Source: Adiantum capillus-veneris
Lineage: Eukaryota; Streptophyta; Polypodiopsida; Polypodiales; Pteridaceae
Assembly: GCA_014529385.2 (NCBI GenBank)
Contig: CM043944.1
Location: forward strand, 71,891,384 to 71,951,383
DNA: 60,000 nucleotides
Reading direction: 5' to 3'
Shown: piece by piece, positions 10,121-19,682 of the stretch
Position numbering within the stretch: position 1 is the stretch's first letter
Layout: each line of letters opens with the position of its first letter
Notes under the pieces: model-generated
What the model saw: only the letters and a program-made list of their open reading frames with translations
Databases searched by the model: none
Told to the model about the DNA's origin: nothing
Position numbers and translations under genes: made by a program

Positions 10121-10945
10121 TGATGTTAGCGTGCAAACAACAAAGAAAATGAGTGACTCTATAGCCTTGTATGAGTCACACCATCGAAAGGAAGAACTAT
10201 TGCACCGCCAAAACCACTTGTGATAAGCACCTGTAAAGATTCATGAAAAACCCTTGTAGCACAAAGCACACTTAGAATTAGGAGAAACCAAGGACATAAT
10301 GACATAGCCCATCTCAAGTAGATGTTTGTGGAGTATCCATAGGCTAAAAATAGATAAAAGATGAGAGAGATATGGCCATTCGAAGTTGGGGGTGTACTCT
10401 CTCTTGCTAAAAATGAGCTCTCTGGAAAGTTTGCAGGTGTTGCAGAGAACTACCGCTAATAAATGGGGCCCTTTTTTATCTTTTACCCTCCTCTTGCACT
10501 TTTACAACTCCTTCCTCTCCCCATAAAAAGTCTCAGCTCAACCTCCCTTCAAGACCAACTTCCTGGGAGCATGGTGCACCGCTTCGGCCATCGGATGCGG
10601 ACGCCAAAAAGCACGGCTCGGAGCCCATCACTTCGGCTATTTCTTGAAACTTACAATCTCATCATTTCTAATTTAAATCATCATGTTGGCCCAGTTGCCT
10701 TTGTCGCATGCATTTGCAACCACTTTCTAAGTCGAGACTGCCCACTTCGGACACACATAACTCATGATGTACAAGTCCGATTCACAAGCTATAAAGCATG
10801 ACTGAAAATACTTATTGAAAACCACGTTTTGGGGACTCGAAAAACCCAAAACACCAGTAAAAAAGATCGGAAAAATCAAACGTTTGTACATGAATGTTTA
10901 CATGGTCACTCCCAAGACTCGAAGCACTATGTACACATATGTACA
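10120..10945 (-). repeat. Probable 5' LTR of gypsy C
   Basis: Read on the minus strand, the sequence starts at 10945 with TGTACATATGTGTACATAG, matching the TGTACATA double motif that starts the LTRs of elements B (18804) and D (36987). Further in it shares the 'cataactcatgatg..tccgattcac' block type with those LTRs. Near 10155 it has CTATAGCCTTGTATGAGTCA, similar to the 3' LTR region of B, D and the 43.77-kb repeat. The left end is not sharply defined and no second LTR copy is visible. Confidence 0.5.
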
Positions 10946-11211
10946 TGAGGCTAGTTAGCAAGCTTTTTGGCATGATCTACTGGCTTTTTGCTCATCCAAA
11001 AAATGCGTGACAACATGTGGCATGATAGAGAGTTCAATGGCATGTGATGATTGTAGATTGTGCAAATCATTAGAAGTGTGATATTGTGAGAGAGTAACCT
11101 ATCTAATGCATGGTGCATGATAGGTTCTCTACATTGAGGATAGACGACATGTCAGCCACTGGAGTTGTGATGGTGTGTGCGCTTGTTGATCTCTTTGTGA
11201 TGGTGACCTCT

Positions 11212-11223
11212 CCTTATATAGGG
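11212..11223 (-). promoter_or_regulatory. TATA-box-like element in candidate A LTR
   Basis: The minus strand reads CCCTATATAAGG. The position, about 1.5 kb into the candidate LTR and about 270 bp before its end, fits the U3/R boundary of a gypsy LTR. No experimental support can be drawn from sequence. Confidence 0.4.
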
Positions 11224-12214
11224 AGAGAGGGTGGAATTTCCTATATTTTTTATTGGGGTGTGACCTACACCATGTGACCGTGGGTCGTCTATGTCTGCTT
11301 CATGACGCTTGTGATTAGAGGCCCACGGAGAGGAAATAGTAGAGAAAGAGAGAGAGTAAGGTAGAGGGATGGGGGGTTTTTACAAGGTACACTAGTCGTA
11401 TCTAGCTTATTTGAGAGAGGAGAGAGGATTTTTTTACAAGAATTTGTCTAGGGTGGTTTGTCATTGGAGAAGATAAATTCGCCACTTATAGCGGTAGTGG
11501 CTCTAGCTTTGTCCAAGACCATATTTAATATGGCTTTGTTTCTCTCACTCATGCCCTAGATTTAAAATCTAGAGTAAAAGTTTTATATAATGATTCTATT
11601 TTCATTACAAGAAGAGAGAGATTACGAGGGGTGTAGCTGTAGAGCAACAAAAATGATTACAAGGGTTGATGTTGCCGTTTGAAAGGGATAGGCATGGTCA
11701 CCTAATTGACGCTTCCGTAACTTGAAGATTGCTTGGGCAAGACTTCTTTGCATCATGCTGTTTGTAGCGGTCGTAATTGAATGTAGATCATCACGGTTGC
11801 CTTCATTTTATTGAAGTCATTGGGGCGAGGCACATATGCATGAGAGTGTGTACATGTGTGTGAATGATGGTGGTTGTAATTTGACTATTTTCAGATTATG
11901 AACTGACTTATGAGAGCGTTTGGTGATGATTGTTAGAGTGGTCTATGTGTTGATGAGTAGGTTGTGTGTGTGTGTGTATATTTTTGGCGGGCTGAAAATA
12001 AACAACAATTTCAGCTATGGAGAGCTTGGAGAAAGACATGAAAGTGAGAGAGAAGTGAGTGTGTGTGTGTGTGTGTGTATGTACCCTATGTGTGCTGCTA
12101 TTTTCAGGTTTGTGTGTGTATGTGTGTAGGAGGGAGATAATTGTTTTTTGTTGGTCAAAGAGAGAGAGAGAGGAAAGGAACAAAAAAAAGTGAAAATTTC
12201 AGCCTAGAGAGAGG

Positions 12215-12242
12215 GTGAGAGAGAGAGAGAGTGGTGGACTGA

Positions 12243-12289
<47 letters not shown>

Positions 12290-12304
12290 GGGGGGGGGGG
12301 GGGG
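12215..12304. repeat. (GA)n tract followed by 26-base G run
   Basis: GA dinucleotides run from about 12246 to 12278 and pass directly into 26 consecutive G bases (12279-12304). Apparent ORFs on both strands here encode only Ser-Leu, Arg-Glu, Pro or Gly runs and are artefacts of the repeat. Confidence 0.95.
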
Positions 12305-12699
12305 TACTCCATGGATGGAAGGGACAAGGTGGGGAGAGGTGATAATGAGGAGGAGGCCCCTCTATTTGCTTTTCTAAGAAAGGTGGTGGCCATGGTTGTA
12401 CAAACCATTGAGTTCCCCTTTCATTTACTAATATATAGATTCTAATTATTTGAAAGCGGAGCCATATAAGAAGAAAGTGATGGAGGGGGGATGATTGCAA
12501 GTGGCTCCGCCGGTACTTGGGACAAAGACTTCTTACCATGCAAGATTGTCTGTTTCAAGTGAAAGCTTTTACGATAGTTTTTTTGTTTATTTATTTTGAT
12601 CATCAAGTGGCTGTTCACACACTGTGCACTTGAGAATTGTCGACAAGAGGAGGGTTCCATAGAGAGAGGTAGACTGAGTTCAAAACACGGCCCTCATTA

Positions 12700-12712
12700 G
12701 CCCTCCCCTTTA
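12700..12712 (-). promoter_or_regulatory. Candidate polypurine tract of element A
   Basis: The minus strand reads AAAGGGGAGGGC directly before the proposed 3' LTR start at 12696. This is a purine run of the expected type and place. Confidence 0.6.
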
Positions 12713-12882
12713 AGTTAGAGGCATTTATGCGTCTATCTCCATGTTTGATTCTTCTTCACTTGAGGTGGAGGAGTCTACCTCTTCAAGAATATCCATCATT
12801 GGTGCTTGATCAAACCTCAAAAATTACTGCTTCAACCTCCAACCACTGACACATGTTTTGTGAAGCCTACCATCTGTGTCCA

Positions 12883-13774
12883 TTAGTCAGTAAAACTACC
12901 ATTATTGTAGTGTTTCCTAATGACAAATGGCCCCTCCCATCTAGGCAAAAACTTCTTATCCTTCCTAGCGTCAAATCTGTTATCATACCTTACGACCAAC
13001 ATACCTTTTTTGAGACCTTTTTCCTTAAGATCCTTGTTGAAGGTAAGGTGTTGTTGCTCTACCTCTGCTGCATAGTACTTGATAGCCTCTTCTCTATCTA
13101 GTTGAAGCCTCTCTAGGTCAAGATTGTGGTTGTGGAGACGAGAATTAGGGCATTCCATATGCCTAGCAAGCACTCTGAGTAGGGAGTTGAGTGTCGTCGT
13201 GATACTCCGAGCTTATCCATCAATTCTCCTACTAGGTCTCCTCTAAAACCTGCTCCTCTGTCAAAGGTTATTTGAAGAGGAGTGCCAAAATGGCAACAAA
13301 TGTTTTCAAATACAAACTTAGCCACTTCCTTAGAGCTATAATCCGAGTGGTAGCTACTACTTCAACCAACCTAGTCATGTAGTCGACGCCCATTATGATG
13401 TACACTTTACCTGATTCGAACCTTGGCAAAGGCCCAATAGCATCAATTCCCCGTTTCTCAAATGGTCCATAAGAGATTATAGAAGTCTGTGGATCATATG
13501 TAAGCCTTCTATCCCCAGCCTTCTGACATTCCTTGCATGTTTTACACCAATGGTGCATATCTCTATATAAACTAGGCCACAGAAACCCGTCTTGTAGTAT
13601 CTTTCTACTAGTGATTTCAAGTGCAAAGTTCCCTCTACAAATACCATCATGACAGCTTGAAATAATTTTGATGATCTCTCTAGAGAGAGCTACATGCCTA
13701 ATAATTTGATCCTTACCCTTGCAATAGAGGTCGTCATTAATAAGACGGTATTTTGTTGCCTTGTGCACAAGCAA
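12883..13774 (-). pseudogene. Element A integrase
   Basis: The frame from 13774 begins in the zinc-binding domain (DDLYCKGKDQIIRHVAL, then HDGICRGNFAL and HWCKTCKECQK, giving the H..H..CxxC pattern). The catalytic core follows: RGIDAIGPLPRFESGKVYII with the first Asp, then after a frame change QITFDRGAGFRGDLVGELMD with the second Asp region. The C-terminal frame (13173-12883) reads KYYAAEVEQQHLTFNKDL and the GPF-type block FLPRWEGPFVIRKHY. Two frame changes split it into three ORFs. In another frame downstream, an acidic tail ending ESNMEIDA with a stop at 12725 may be the original polyprotein end. Integrase inserts the cDNA into the host genome. This copy is dead. Confidence 0.8.
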
Positions 13775-14062
13775 CTGCTTTTAGCCTTTTAGTGAGATCT
13801 TTAGGACACTCTCCTATGTCCAAGAAACTAATGATTTCATGCATAGCATTGCTACCTTGGAAGAGAGGTAGCTTCAACTTGATCACACCCACTGGAACAT
13901 CTTGTAGTTTTTCTCTAGCTAGAGTATCTGCTTCTGGATTTTGTGCTCAAGGGATATGATTTAATTGTATGGCTAGAAAATTCCTTAAACATGTCTTTAC
14001 TTGGATTAGATGGCCTAGCAATCTATGATTTTCACAAGTCCAAGTTCCTTGTATTTGATTTA
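13775..14062 (-). other. Decayed linker between second RNase H and integrase of A
   Basis: This is about 290 bases without a recognisable domain on the minus strand. It sits where Tat elements have the spacer between the additional RNase H and the integrase zinc finger. A plus-strand ORF here (13753-13959) has no protein-like features. Confidence 0.4.
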
Positions 14063-14314
14063 TTAAAAGCATGGCATCACCAATACATTTATTCGTTGAA
14101 TACCTTGTGACACACACCACTCTAGCCCAAGGGTTAAAGTTGTATATTCTGCCTCAAGTTTGGAGTGAGAATCCAAGAGATGTCCAATGGAGAAAACTTT
14201 CTCCCCTTGCTTGTTAAAGATGACAATGCCAGCTACAGATTTGTCCACTGTCCTTTTGTAGGCTCCATGAAAGAAAAGAGAGTGAGCCCTTTCTAACTTG
14301 GGGATCTCCAACAC
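14063..14314 (-). pseudogene. Element A second (archaeal-type) RNase H
   Basis: This is an 83-residue stretch with the motif LFFHGAYKRTVDKSVAGIVI followed by KLEAEYTTLTLGLEWCVSQG and a strand RINVLV. The pattern (D/H)GA..R....AGI.I, then EAEY..L..GL, is the additional RNase H found in Tat-lineage plant gypsy elements. The first catalytic Asp, usually in FDGA, is His here (FHGA), so the active site is damaged. The stop comes after MPCF, before the last catalytic region. Position between RNase H and integrase supports the assignment. Confidence 0.75.
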
Positions 14315-14479
14315 ATGTGTTGCTTCTTTACCACGACGTGATTTTGAGTTTCTTTTTATAGTGAGAATGAGTGATAATTCCCCCTAAACTAGCTCTTGTG
14401 GAGCTCTCCACTTGCATTGTGTAATCCAACTCTTCAACCTTGTGAGCCACTTGGAAATCCTAGAAGAAACATCCATGTG

Positions 14480-14713
14480 CTACATCACATAAGGAAACAC
14501 CTCTTCCATTGTTAAGATTACGAACATCCTAGACAATAAACAAGAGAAAAACTTAGTGGTAGCAAACATTAGTGCAAGAAGCACCATGTGCTCCATGGCT
14601 ATGTATCCCTTCTCTGATGGAGTCATCATGCGACTAGAGAAGTAGATAGGATGCATAAAAGAAGTTTGAGGATCCTTTTGCATTAATACAGTCCCAAGTG
14701 TGTCATTTCCCAC
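14480..14713 (-). pseudogene. Element A RNase H fragment
   Basis: The frame encodes MGNDTLGTVLMQKDP then HPIYFSSRMMTPSEKGYIAM and a helix EHMVLLALMFATTKF. This is the standard gypsy RNase H start (G..L.Q, YFSSR, EK.Y...E). The block that should follow (the tether region and the ADALSR-like end) is lost between 14480 and 14314. It sits directly after RT on the same strand. Confidence 0.75.
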
Positions 14714-14785
14714 ACTAGGATTAACATATAATGGCTCATCCCATTTTGGAGGCGCAATGGTGGGTGAGGCTAAGATTTTCTGTAC

Positions 14786-15606
14786 CTATGTGAATTGTTG
14801 CTCATTCTCTTCACTCCAAGTGAAGATCTCCTGATGGGTAACTTGCTGTAAAGGAAGAACCACTTGGGGGAGCAAGTGAATGAACCTGATCAAATACTGT
14901 ACCTTTTGAAGGAATGAGACCAATTGTTTGGCCTTCATAGGTAAGGGTAAAGATACCAAAGCTTGAAATTTTCTTGGGTCATCTTCAATACCTTTGGATG
15001 AGATTACATGGCCAAGGAGAGTGACTTTGCTTTCACCAATGCGGCAATTTTCTACATTGAGTTGGCCACCTAAAGCTTGTAGCCTAGCTAGACCTTCATG
15101 ACTTTCTCCAAATGAAGAGAGCGAGAAATATAGATACAAAAGTCATCAATAAAAACACGAATTGATTTCCCAAAGAATGGCTGAAAAAAAAATGTCACAT
15201 AGCGTTGAAAAGTGGCTAGAGCATTGGTGAGACCAAAAGGCATAAGTCTGTACGCAAAACATCCCCATGGTGTGATGAAGGTTGTCTTCTTTTGATCTTC
15301 TTTAGTGATGATAATTTGGAAATAGCCTAAATAGCCATCACATACAGTGTAACACTCATGTCTTGCTACCTCATTGATAATTTCATCTTGGAAAGGGAGA
15401 GGGAAATGGTCCCTCTTCGTGGCTGCATTAAGGGGCTTGTAATCAACACAAACCCTCCACTTACCATTCTTATTTGGTGTGAATACCACTGAAGAAACCC
15501 ACTCCGAGTCTTCAACAGGACATATGAAACCTGCTTCTAGCAGTTTCCTTACCTCCTTGAGCAAGGCCTCTTGTTGAATTACTCCTAGCTGCATGAGCAT
15601 CTGCAC
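14786..15606 (-). pseudogene. Element A reverse transcriptase
   Basis: Two overlapping frames join near 15100. The first (15606-15088) runs from LLKEVRKLLEAGFICPVEDS through WRVCVDYKPLNAATKRDHFP, CDGYLGYFQIIITKED, FITPWGCFAYRLMPFGLTNA and TFQRYV to the catalytic block IRVFIDDFCIYI, where the family's YxDD is FIDD. The second (15139-14786) gives the thumb: GESKVTLLGHVISSKGIEDD, then VSFLQKVQYLIRFIHLLPQV and EIFTWSEENEQQF. One frame change separates palm from thumb. The catalytic Asp pair is retained. Confidence 0.85.
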
Positions 15607-16043
15607 TACTCGTTTACTTCCCTATTTGAGTTTAATGTGATGTTGAACTACTGTGATGCTAGTGATTTTATCATATTCATCAATGAACAGTGTGGTAAAA
15701 TTACTTAGCATCAAAATATAATCATCACGCTCCTTCCCACACAACTCACTAGAGAGCATTCAATGTAGCTTACTTGCTTCTAGTAGAGGTTGTATACTTG
15801 GTAGCTCCCCTTAGTTTATTTGATGATGATGCATCATGTTGCTCCATCTTCTTAGGGTCCTTCAGAATGACCCCCATTACCTCAATGCTACTGTCACTTT
15901 ATTCAGACATTGTTGACTCCTCTTCTGTAGTGGTTGAAGAGTCAGTAGAAAACTCATCCTCAAAGGTTTCTAGATCCATGTCACGTTATCGTCTATCTTC
16001 ATGTTGTAAAGTATTGGCTTCCCTTTTGCATCCTTCATTTTGA
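15607..16043 (-). other. Protease-RT linker of element A
   Basis: This is about 440 bases between the protease remnant and RT. The minus strand is interrupted by stops. The piece nearest RT reads SITVVQHHIKLK, the usual lead-in to a gypsy RT, and the rest is Glu/Ser-rich in broken frames. Confidence 0.45.
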
Positions 16044-16226
16044 TTATGCCGGTGTCCATTCGTGCTTAGCCTTCATAGCCATAAGCGAAGGCCTCCCTAG
16101 AATAATAGGATAGCCGTCCCATTTATGTGGCATGACAAAGATGTCCACATCCACTTTGGTGTTGAGCGCCTTTACCCTAACTACATTTATAACACCAACA
16201 CATTGAAGTTCTACATTATTTACCAT
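16044..16226 (-). pseudogene. Element A protease, C-terminal half
   Basis: This 60-residue frame reads VELQCVGVINVVRVKALNTK, then VDIFVMPHKWDGYPIILGRP. The last block (PIILGRP) is the conserved C-terminal part of plant gypsy proteases. The active-site half (DGGA in the sister elements B and C) is absent because the element breaks off near 16230. B's protease at 19251-18880 carries the corresponding segment as well, so A's missing half is not simply displaced into B. Confidence 0.7.
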
Positions 16227-16599
16227 TTTGGCTCAGCATGGTGCCGGCCTACTCACCTCTAAACCCAAACGGTGCATCATTTTTTCACTCATGACGCTCC
16301 ATCGAATAGAGGTACTCATTTCGTAAAGAGAGAGCACGCTGGAGGTCTAGATCTACCATGGGTGGAGGAACCTGCGTAGACGGATTGGCACCTCTATAGG
16401 TGTAGAAGGGCCATGCCTGCAAAGGAAAAAGAGAAATCTACACTCATGCTCGAAAAAAACTAGCTAACAATAAGCTTAATTTCATTGTTTGGACTGATTT
16501 CCTCAAGACTCAGGTTCACCGAAGGCGATGTCCACACTGGCTCTACATCAAAAACTTTTCCACACACGTCTTAGGGATACTGTGAGCTTGAGGATGAGC

Positions 16600-17847
16600 C
16601 CATGTTTGGCATGGTTGATGAGTTATTGACTCATGAAGGCAACATGTGTGAGGAAGATTGTCGACCATGCACTCAACAAGTAGTCGCAATGGAGGACAGA
16701 TTATTGACGAGTTCCCAAACACCCATCCAAGGTAAAATTATTTAACATGGATATGGATCTATCCCGAGTAGTCAATAACTTTTCTATCCTTAATGCAAGG
16801 GTTATGACCAACTGGGTGGACTTGTGGACAATGGAAAATTTTGCTAAAGAGGGAAGCATGGAAGAAAGCATGGAGGCAAAAGAGCACCCCAAATACCTAG
16901 ACACCTTGCATGTTTCCCAGATCTCATGAGTGTCGAGTGGATTCATGAGAGAATGATCAAAGCAAAAGCACGTGGAGAAGACATCAGTGACAAAGAGTGG
17001 GATGTAGAGTACTCATTTACTTAAACCATACTATATAGTTTTTTCTTAATTTATCTTTGAAATTAATAATATATATATTTTCTTGCTTTGTAGTGCCTTT
17101 CCTTTAACTCTATGTGGTGAAAGGGTCGACACTTTTGTACATGTCACAGTGACGAGCATCACAGACCACCATGGACTGTGGCATCATGGGAAACTTTGAT
17201 AGATATGGTGATGAAGCAAGGTACTATGGAACTATTGAAAGGATACTAAAGGTTAATTTTATAACCTTTCATACCTTCATCTTTGAGTGCAAGTGATTTG
17301 CAAATGTGTATAGACGGCATGAGAATGGCCTCTACATGGTGGACTCTAGTGTGCATCACATAGAGAGGTATGAAAATTTAGTTTTTCCACACAATTGTGA
17401 ACATGTGAGTGACAACTTTCTTTACCCTCTTTTGCTTGTAACATTATTTATACCAATGTTGGTCACTTTGATCTTCTCTTCTATAGGTCATCTATATCCC
17501 AATAATCCACCAACCAAAACTTTGATTCGTAGTTCCCATAACACCTGAGGGAGAACCATTTTTGTCACTAATGAAGTGGAGAACATCTTTGACCCATGAC
17601 GACCTACTACTTTGGATGAGGGGGAGACAGAGGAGATAGAGATCGATGATTCAAGTCCAAGGGCAGCAAGTGCGAGGATGATTGTGATGATGATGATGAT
17701 GACAAGATGGAGGATGACGAATTCAAATATGATGAAGCCAACACATCCATAACCGACAATTCTATTTATCTCTTTATTGAGTTAGGAGCCATGGGCTTAG
17801 AATTGGATGACTCTTCTTATAGGAATCTTTTGGAAGAGGATTCATAA
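16600..17847 (+). pseudogene. Decayed CACTA/En-Spm-like transposase remnant (DUF4216-like)
   Basis: On the plus strand, from about 17190, a frame reads FDRYGDEARYYGTIERILKV then FHTFIFECK, one TGA, and FANVYRRHENGLYMVDSSVH. If the GT-AG intron at 17405-17486 is removed, the frame continues as NCEHVIYIPNNPPTKTLIRS. The order 'GD..YYG.I..I', 'F.C.WF', a 'Y.VD' strand and 'QVxYI' resembles the DUF4216 region at the C-terminus of plant CACTA (En/Spm) transposon proteins, from memory of that family. Downstream come an acidic DDDDDD stretch and a final stop near 17845. Stops and frame changes are frequent. Upstream (16600-17040) only short frames are readable. No terminal inverted repeats were found. 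Confidence 0.45.
17405..17486 (+). other. Putative 82-bp GT-AG intron in the CACTA-like remnant
   Basis: The donor is CAT|GTGAGT and the acceptor is CTATAG|GTC. The intervening sequence is T-rich, especially near the 3' end. Removing it joins two protein-like segments (NCEH and VIYIPNNPP) in frame. A TAG-terminated stretch at about 17040-17093 may be another intron. Confidence 0.5.
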
Positions 17848-18004
17848 AGATTTAGTATACTTTAGGTTATGGAAATTTATTTTTGTGTCGTCCATTTATC
17901 TCTCTCTCTAATTTTTTGAGGAATGCTAATCAATTGAGAGTGATTAATTTAAATGATAACAACATATCTATAATTTATTGAAACAATATTTATTTGTAAA
18001 AAGT
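17848..18004. other. AT-rich junction between CACTA-like remnant and element B
   Basis: This is about 155 bases of AT-rich DNA with no motif recognised. Homology to the right LTR of B begins at about 18005 (ACATGAGTAAATTATCTGG against 21784), so the junction truncates the left LTR of B. Confidence 0.5.
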
Positions 18005-18804
18005 AACATGAGTAAATTATCTGGCTGCTTACCCCGCTGATTGCACCAAACTTCCAATGGGCATATCTCACTGTCCGAGAACCTGATGAGCAAGCCATCA
18101 AATCCTGTAAAATCCTCACAGTGCCCACTACCTTCTCAAGCCTTGTCAAGTGCCAAAAACCACCAGATGTCACGGTTCCCAATGCAATCCGGTGGACACA
18201 TCACTGACCCTCAATAAATTTTCAATTGACCATGACTTTCTTTCTAAAGCTCTGATTTGCAATCCGAAAAGACATGCTCCATAACTCGAGCTTTTCACGT
18301 GTATCCACTAACATCAGCTCTAGACACTTGTCCCCATCTGCCCTGTGTGTCTCAGATTTGCTAGACCTTCTAACTTCAGGCTTGGATATCTTGCACTCAT
18401 GGGATCCATTTGACGAGCCGTATGGACCAACTTCTAGAGCACATCGAGCACTACACTTGAGGACACTGATAGAGCACTTTGGACACTTGAACATGTTATC
18501 CCAATTGGCCCATTTTGGGACCTTTCTGGCCTGAAAAACCACATCATGCATACATTTCCCCTACCTTTTGGCTACCCAGGACCTTGATACCTATTGAAAC
18601 CCTTTGTCAGCTTGTGCACACCTCTAGCACTGCTTAGCACCACTTCCAGCCTTGACCAAATTTGTCTGTACCATCGTTGCCCAGCCCCCTCGTCAAACAT
18701 TCATGTTTGACCAAAATCATATTTATAGAACTTAAAAATTGGCACACCAAACTGACAACTCAAAGAACTTGCAAAACCAAAACCCTATGTACAGGCTATG
18801 TACA
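18005..18804 (-). repeat. Element B 3' LTR, partial
   Basis: On the minus strand it starts TGTACATAGCCTGTACATAG, two copies of the TGTACATA motif also found at the LTR start of elements C and D. It then runs to 18005, where homology with the right LTR is cut off. Positions 18005-18660 align closely with 21782-22460. There is no coding content, and ORFs at 18222-18551 and similar sites are LTR sequence. Confidence 0.75.
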
Positions 18805-18805
18805 A

Positions 18806-18850
18806 AAGCTTCATCTCCTCCGCACACTGCATACTTTAGGTGGGCTGCCC
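18806..18850 (-). promoter_or_regulatory. Candidate polypurine tract of element B
   Basis: The minus strand just upstream of the LTR start reads GCGGAGGAGATGAAG, a purine-rich run in the expected place. Confidence 0.5.
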
Positions 18851-18879
18851 ACCGCAAACAAAGTCAACACTTTGCTCTC

Positions 18880-19251
18880 TCAGTCTTGCTTAGCACCTAT
18901 TGCCAAAAGCCATGGCCTACCCAAAATAATGGGATAAGAATTATCACCCACCTTCATCACAAAAAAATTATATCAGGCACTCTATGCCCATCACCTTGAC
19001 CGGTCCTTCACATATTGCACCACACCCAAGCACCTAGCTTTAGTATGGTTGGCCATCCTCATGCACACATTTGAGTTGGCTACTTCCTTGACTCCCATAT
19101 TCTTCATGGTTGCTTCCATCATGACACATACATGTGCTCCACCATCTATGCATGCATGTACTTGCATCCTTTTCTCAATGACCGCATCTACTAGTGGAAG
19201 AACATCAGCGGCGTTACCTACCCTCAAGGCCATATTTTGCACCACGTGCAC
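18880..19251 (-). pseudogene. Element B aspartic protease
   Basis: The frame from 19251 encodes QVHACIDGGAHVCVMMEATM, the active-site loop with D-G-G-A, then MRMANHTKARCLGVVQYVKD. After stops the sequence continues FFVMKVGDNSYPIILGRPWL, the C-terminal protease block. The two halves are therefore both present, about 120 residues in all. At least two stops lie between them, so the protease is inactive. It is followed within about 80 bases by the LTR, leaving no room for reverse transcriptase. Confidence 0.75.
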
Positions 19252-19682
19252 ATCCCCTTAGCTCTTGGAAAACTCGTGTTAACACTCATAAACCATTACC
19301 TTCTCAATTTGGAATTTAAAGACAAAAATTGACCAAAAGTAATGTTTGGTTTTTGATTTTGAACATTACTTACCAGATTGTATTCTAGGTACCCACGTCC
19401 CAATTGGAAATCTGCTTGCTTGATCTTGAGGTGTCTCCTTCTTTTGCTAGTCTCAGGCTGCTCTCTACGCTTGTATACCTTCTCTTTACCCTTGTGGGCT
19501 CTAGTCTCCCGCTCAGTCTCTGTCTCCCTTTCGGCTCTTGCCCTCTTATTGGCCAAAATCTCAACATCCTACTTATCCACCCCAATAATATTCACCCTTC
19601 GGACTTCACCTCCATTTGGCAGAGTTGGTTGCACATGATTCTCCACTGCCTGCTCTCTTGGACCATTGAACTACCCTTGACC
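19252..19682 (-). other. Gag-protease linker of element B
   Basis: This is about 430 bases on the minus strand rich in Arg/Lys/Glu codons (for example RAERETETERETRAHKGKEK in the 19556-19296 frame), probably an unstructured linker between nucleocapsid and protease. Frames are broken. Confidence 0.45.

Larger units (their letters stand above)
229..10945 (-). mobile_element. Ty3/gypsy element C, minus strand, split by element I1
   Basis: Read on the minus strand, a gag start lies near 9811, gag continues to 9018, resumes at 1946 with its zinc knuckle, and is followed by protease (about 1345-1085) and the first part of reverse transcriptase (about 690-250). The gap at 1947-9017 is a separate LTR element with a clean 5-bp target duplication. 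Joining 9018 to 1946 across one copy of CTCAA keeps the gag frame open into the zinc knuckle, which shows that the two halves belong together. RNase H and integrase are missing because the element is truncated near 240. A probable 5' LTR lies at about 10.1-10.945 kb. Stops and frameshifts are present throughout. The lineage is probably Tat-like, judged from its similarity to neighbouring element A. Confidence 0.8.
10946..12696 (-). repeat. Candidate 3' LTR of gypsy A
   Basis: The right edge (12696) follows a purine run that directly trails the A integrase, and reads TGAGGGCCGTG on the minus strand. The left edge at 10946 begins TG on the plus strand, giving TG..CA termini. A TATA-like element reads CCCTATATAAGG on the minus strand at 11212-11223. 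GT tracts, a GA tract and a 26-base G run lie in what would be U3. No second copy is present to confirm it. There is no gene in this 1.75-kb stretch. Confidence 0.4.
10946..16240 (-). mobile_element. Tat-like gypsy element A, minus strand, truncated and decayed
   Basis: On the minus strand the order is protease C-half (16226-16044), RT (15606-14786), RNase H (14713-14480), a second RNase H (14314-14063) and integrase (13774-12883), then a purine tract and a candidate LTR. A second, archaeal-type RNase H between RNase H and integrase is the hallmark of the Tat lineage of plant Ty3/gypsy elements. gag and the protease active-site half are missing: the element stops near 16230 against an unrelated plus-strand remnant. 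Multiple stops and frame changes make it inactive. Confidence 0.75.

Noticed and set aside
11908-12183. ORFs rich in Thr-His across GT tracts
   Set aside because: They are low-complexity translations of dinucleotide repeats.
16044-19251. Elements A and B as one gypsy split by the CACTA-like remnant
   Set aside because: Both contain the same protease segment (QCVGVINVV in A, RCLGVVQYV in B), so they overlap and must be separate elements.
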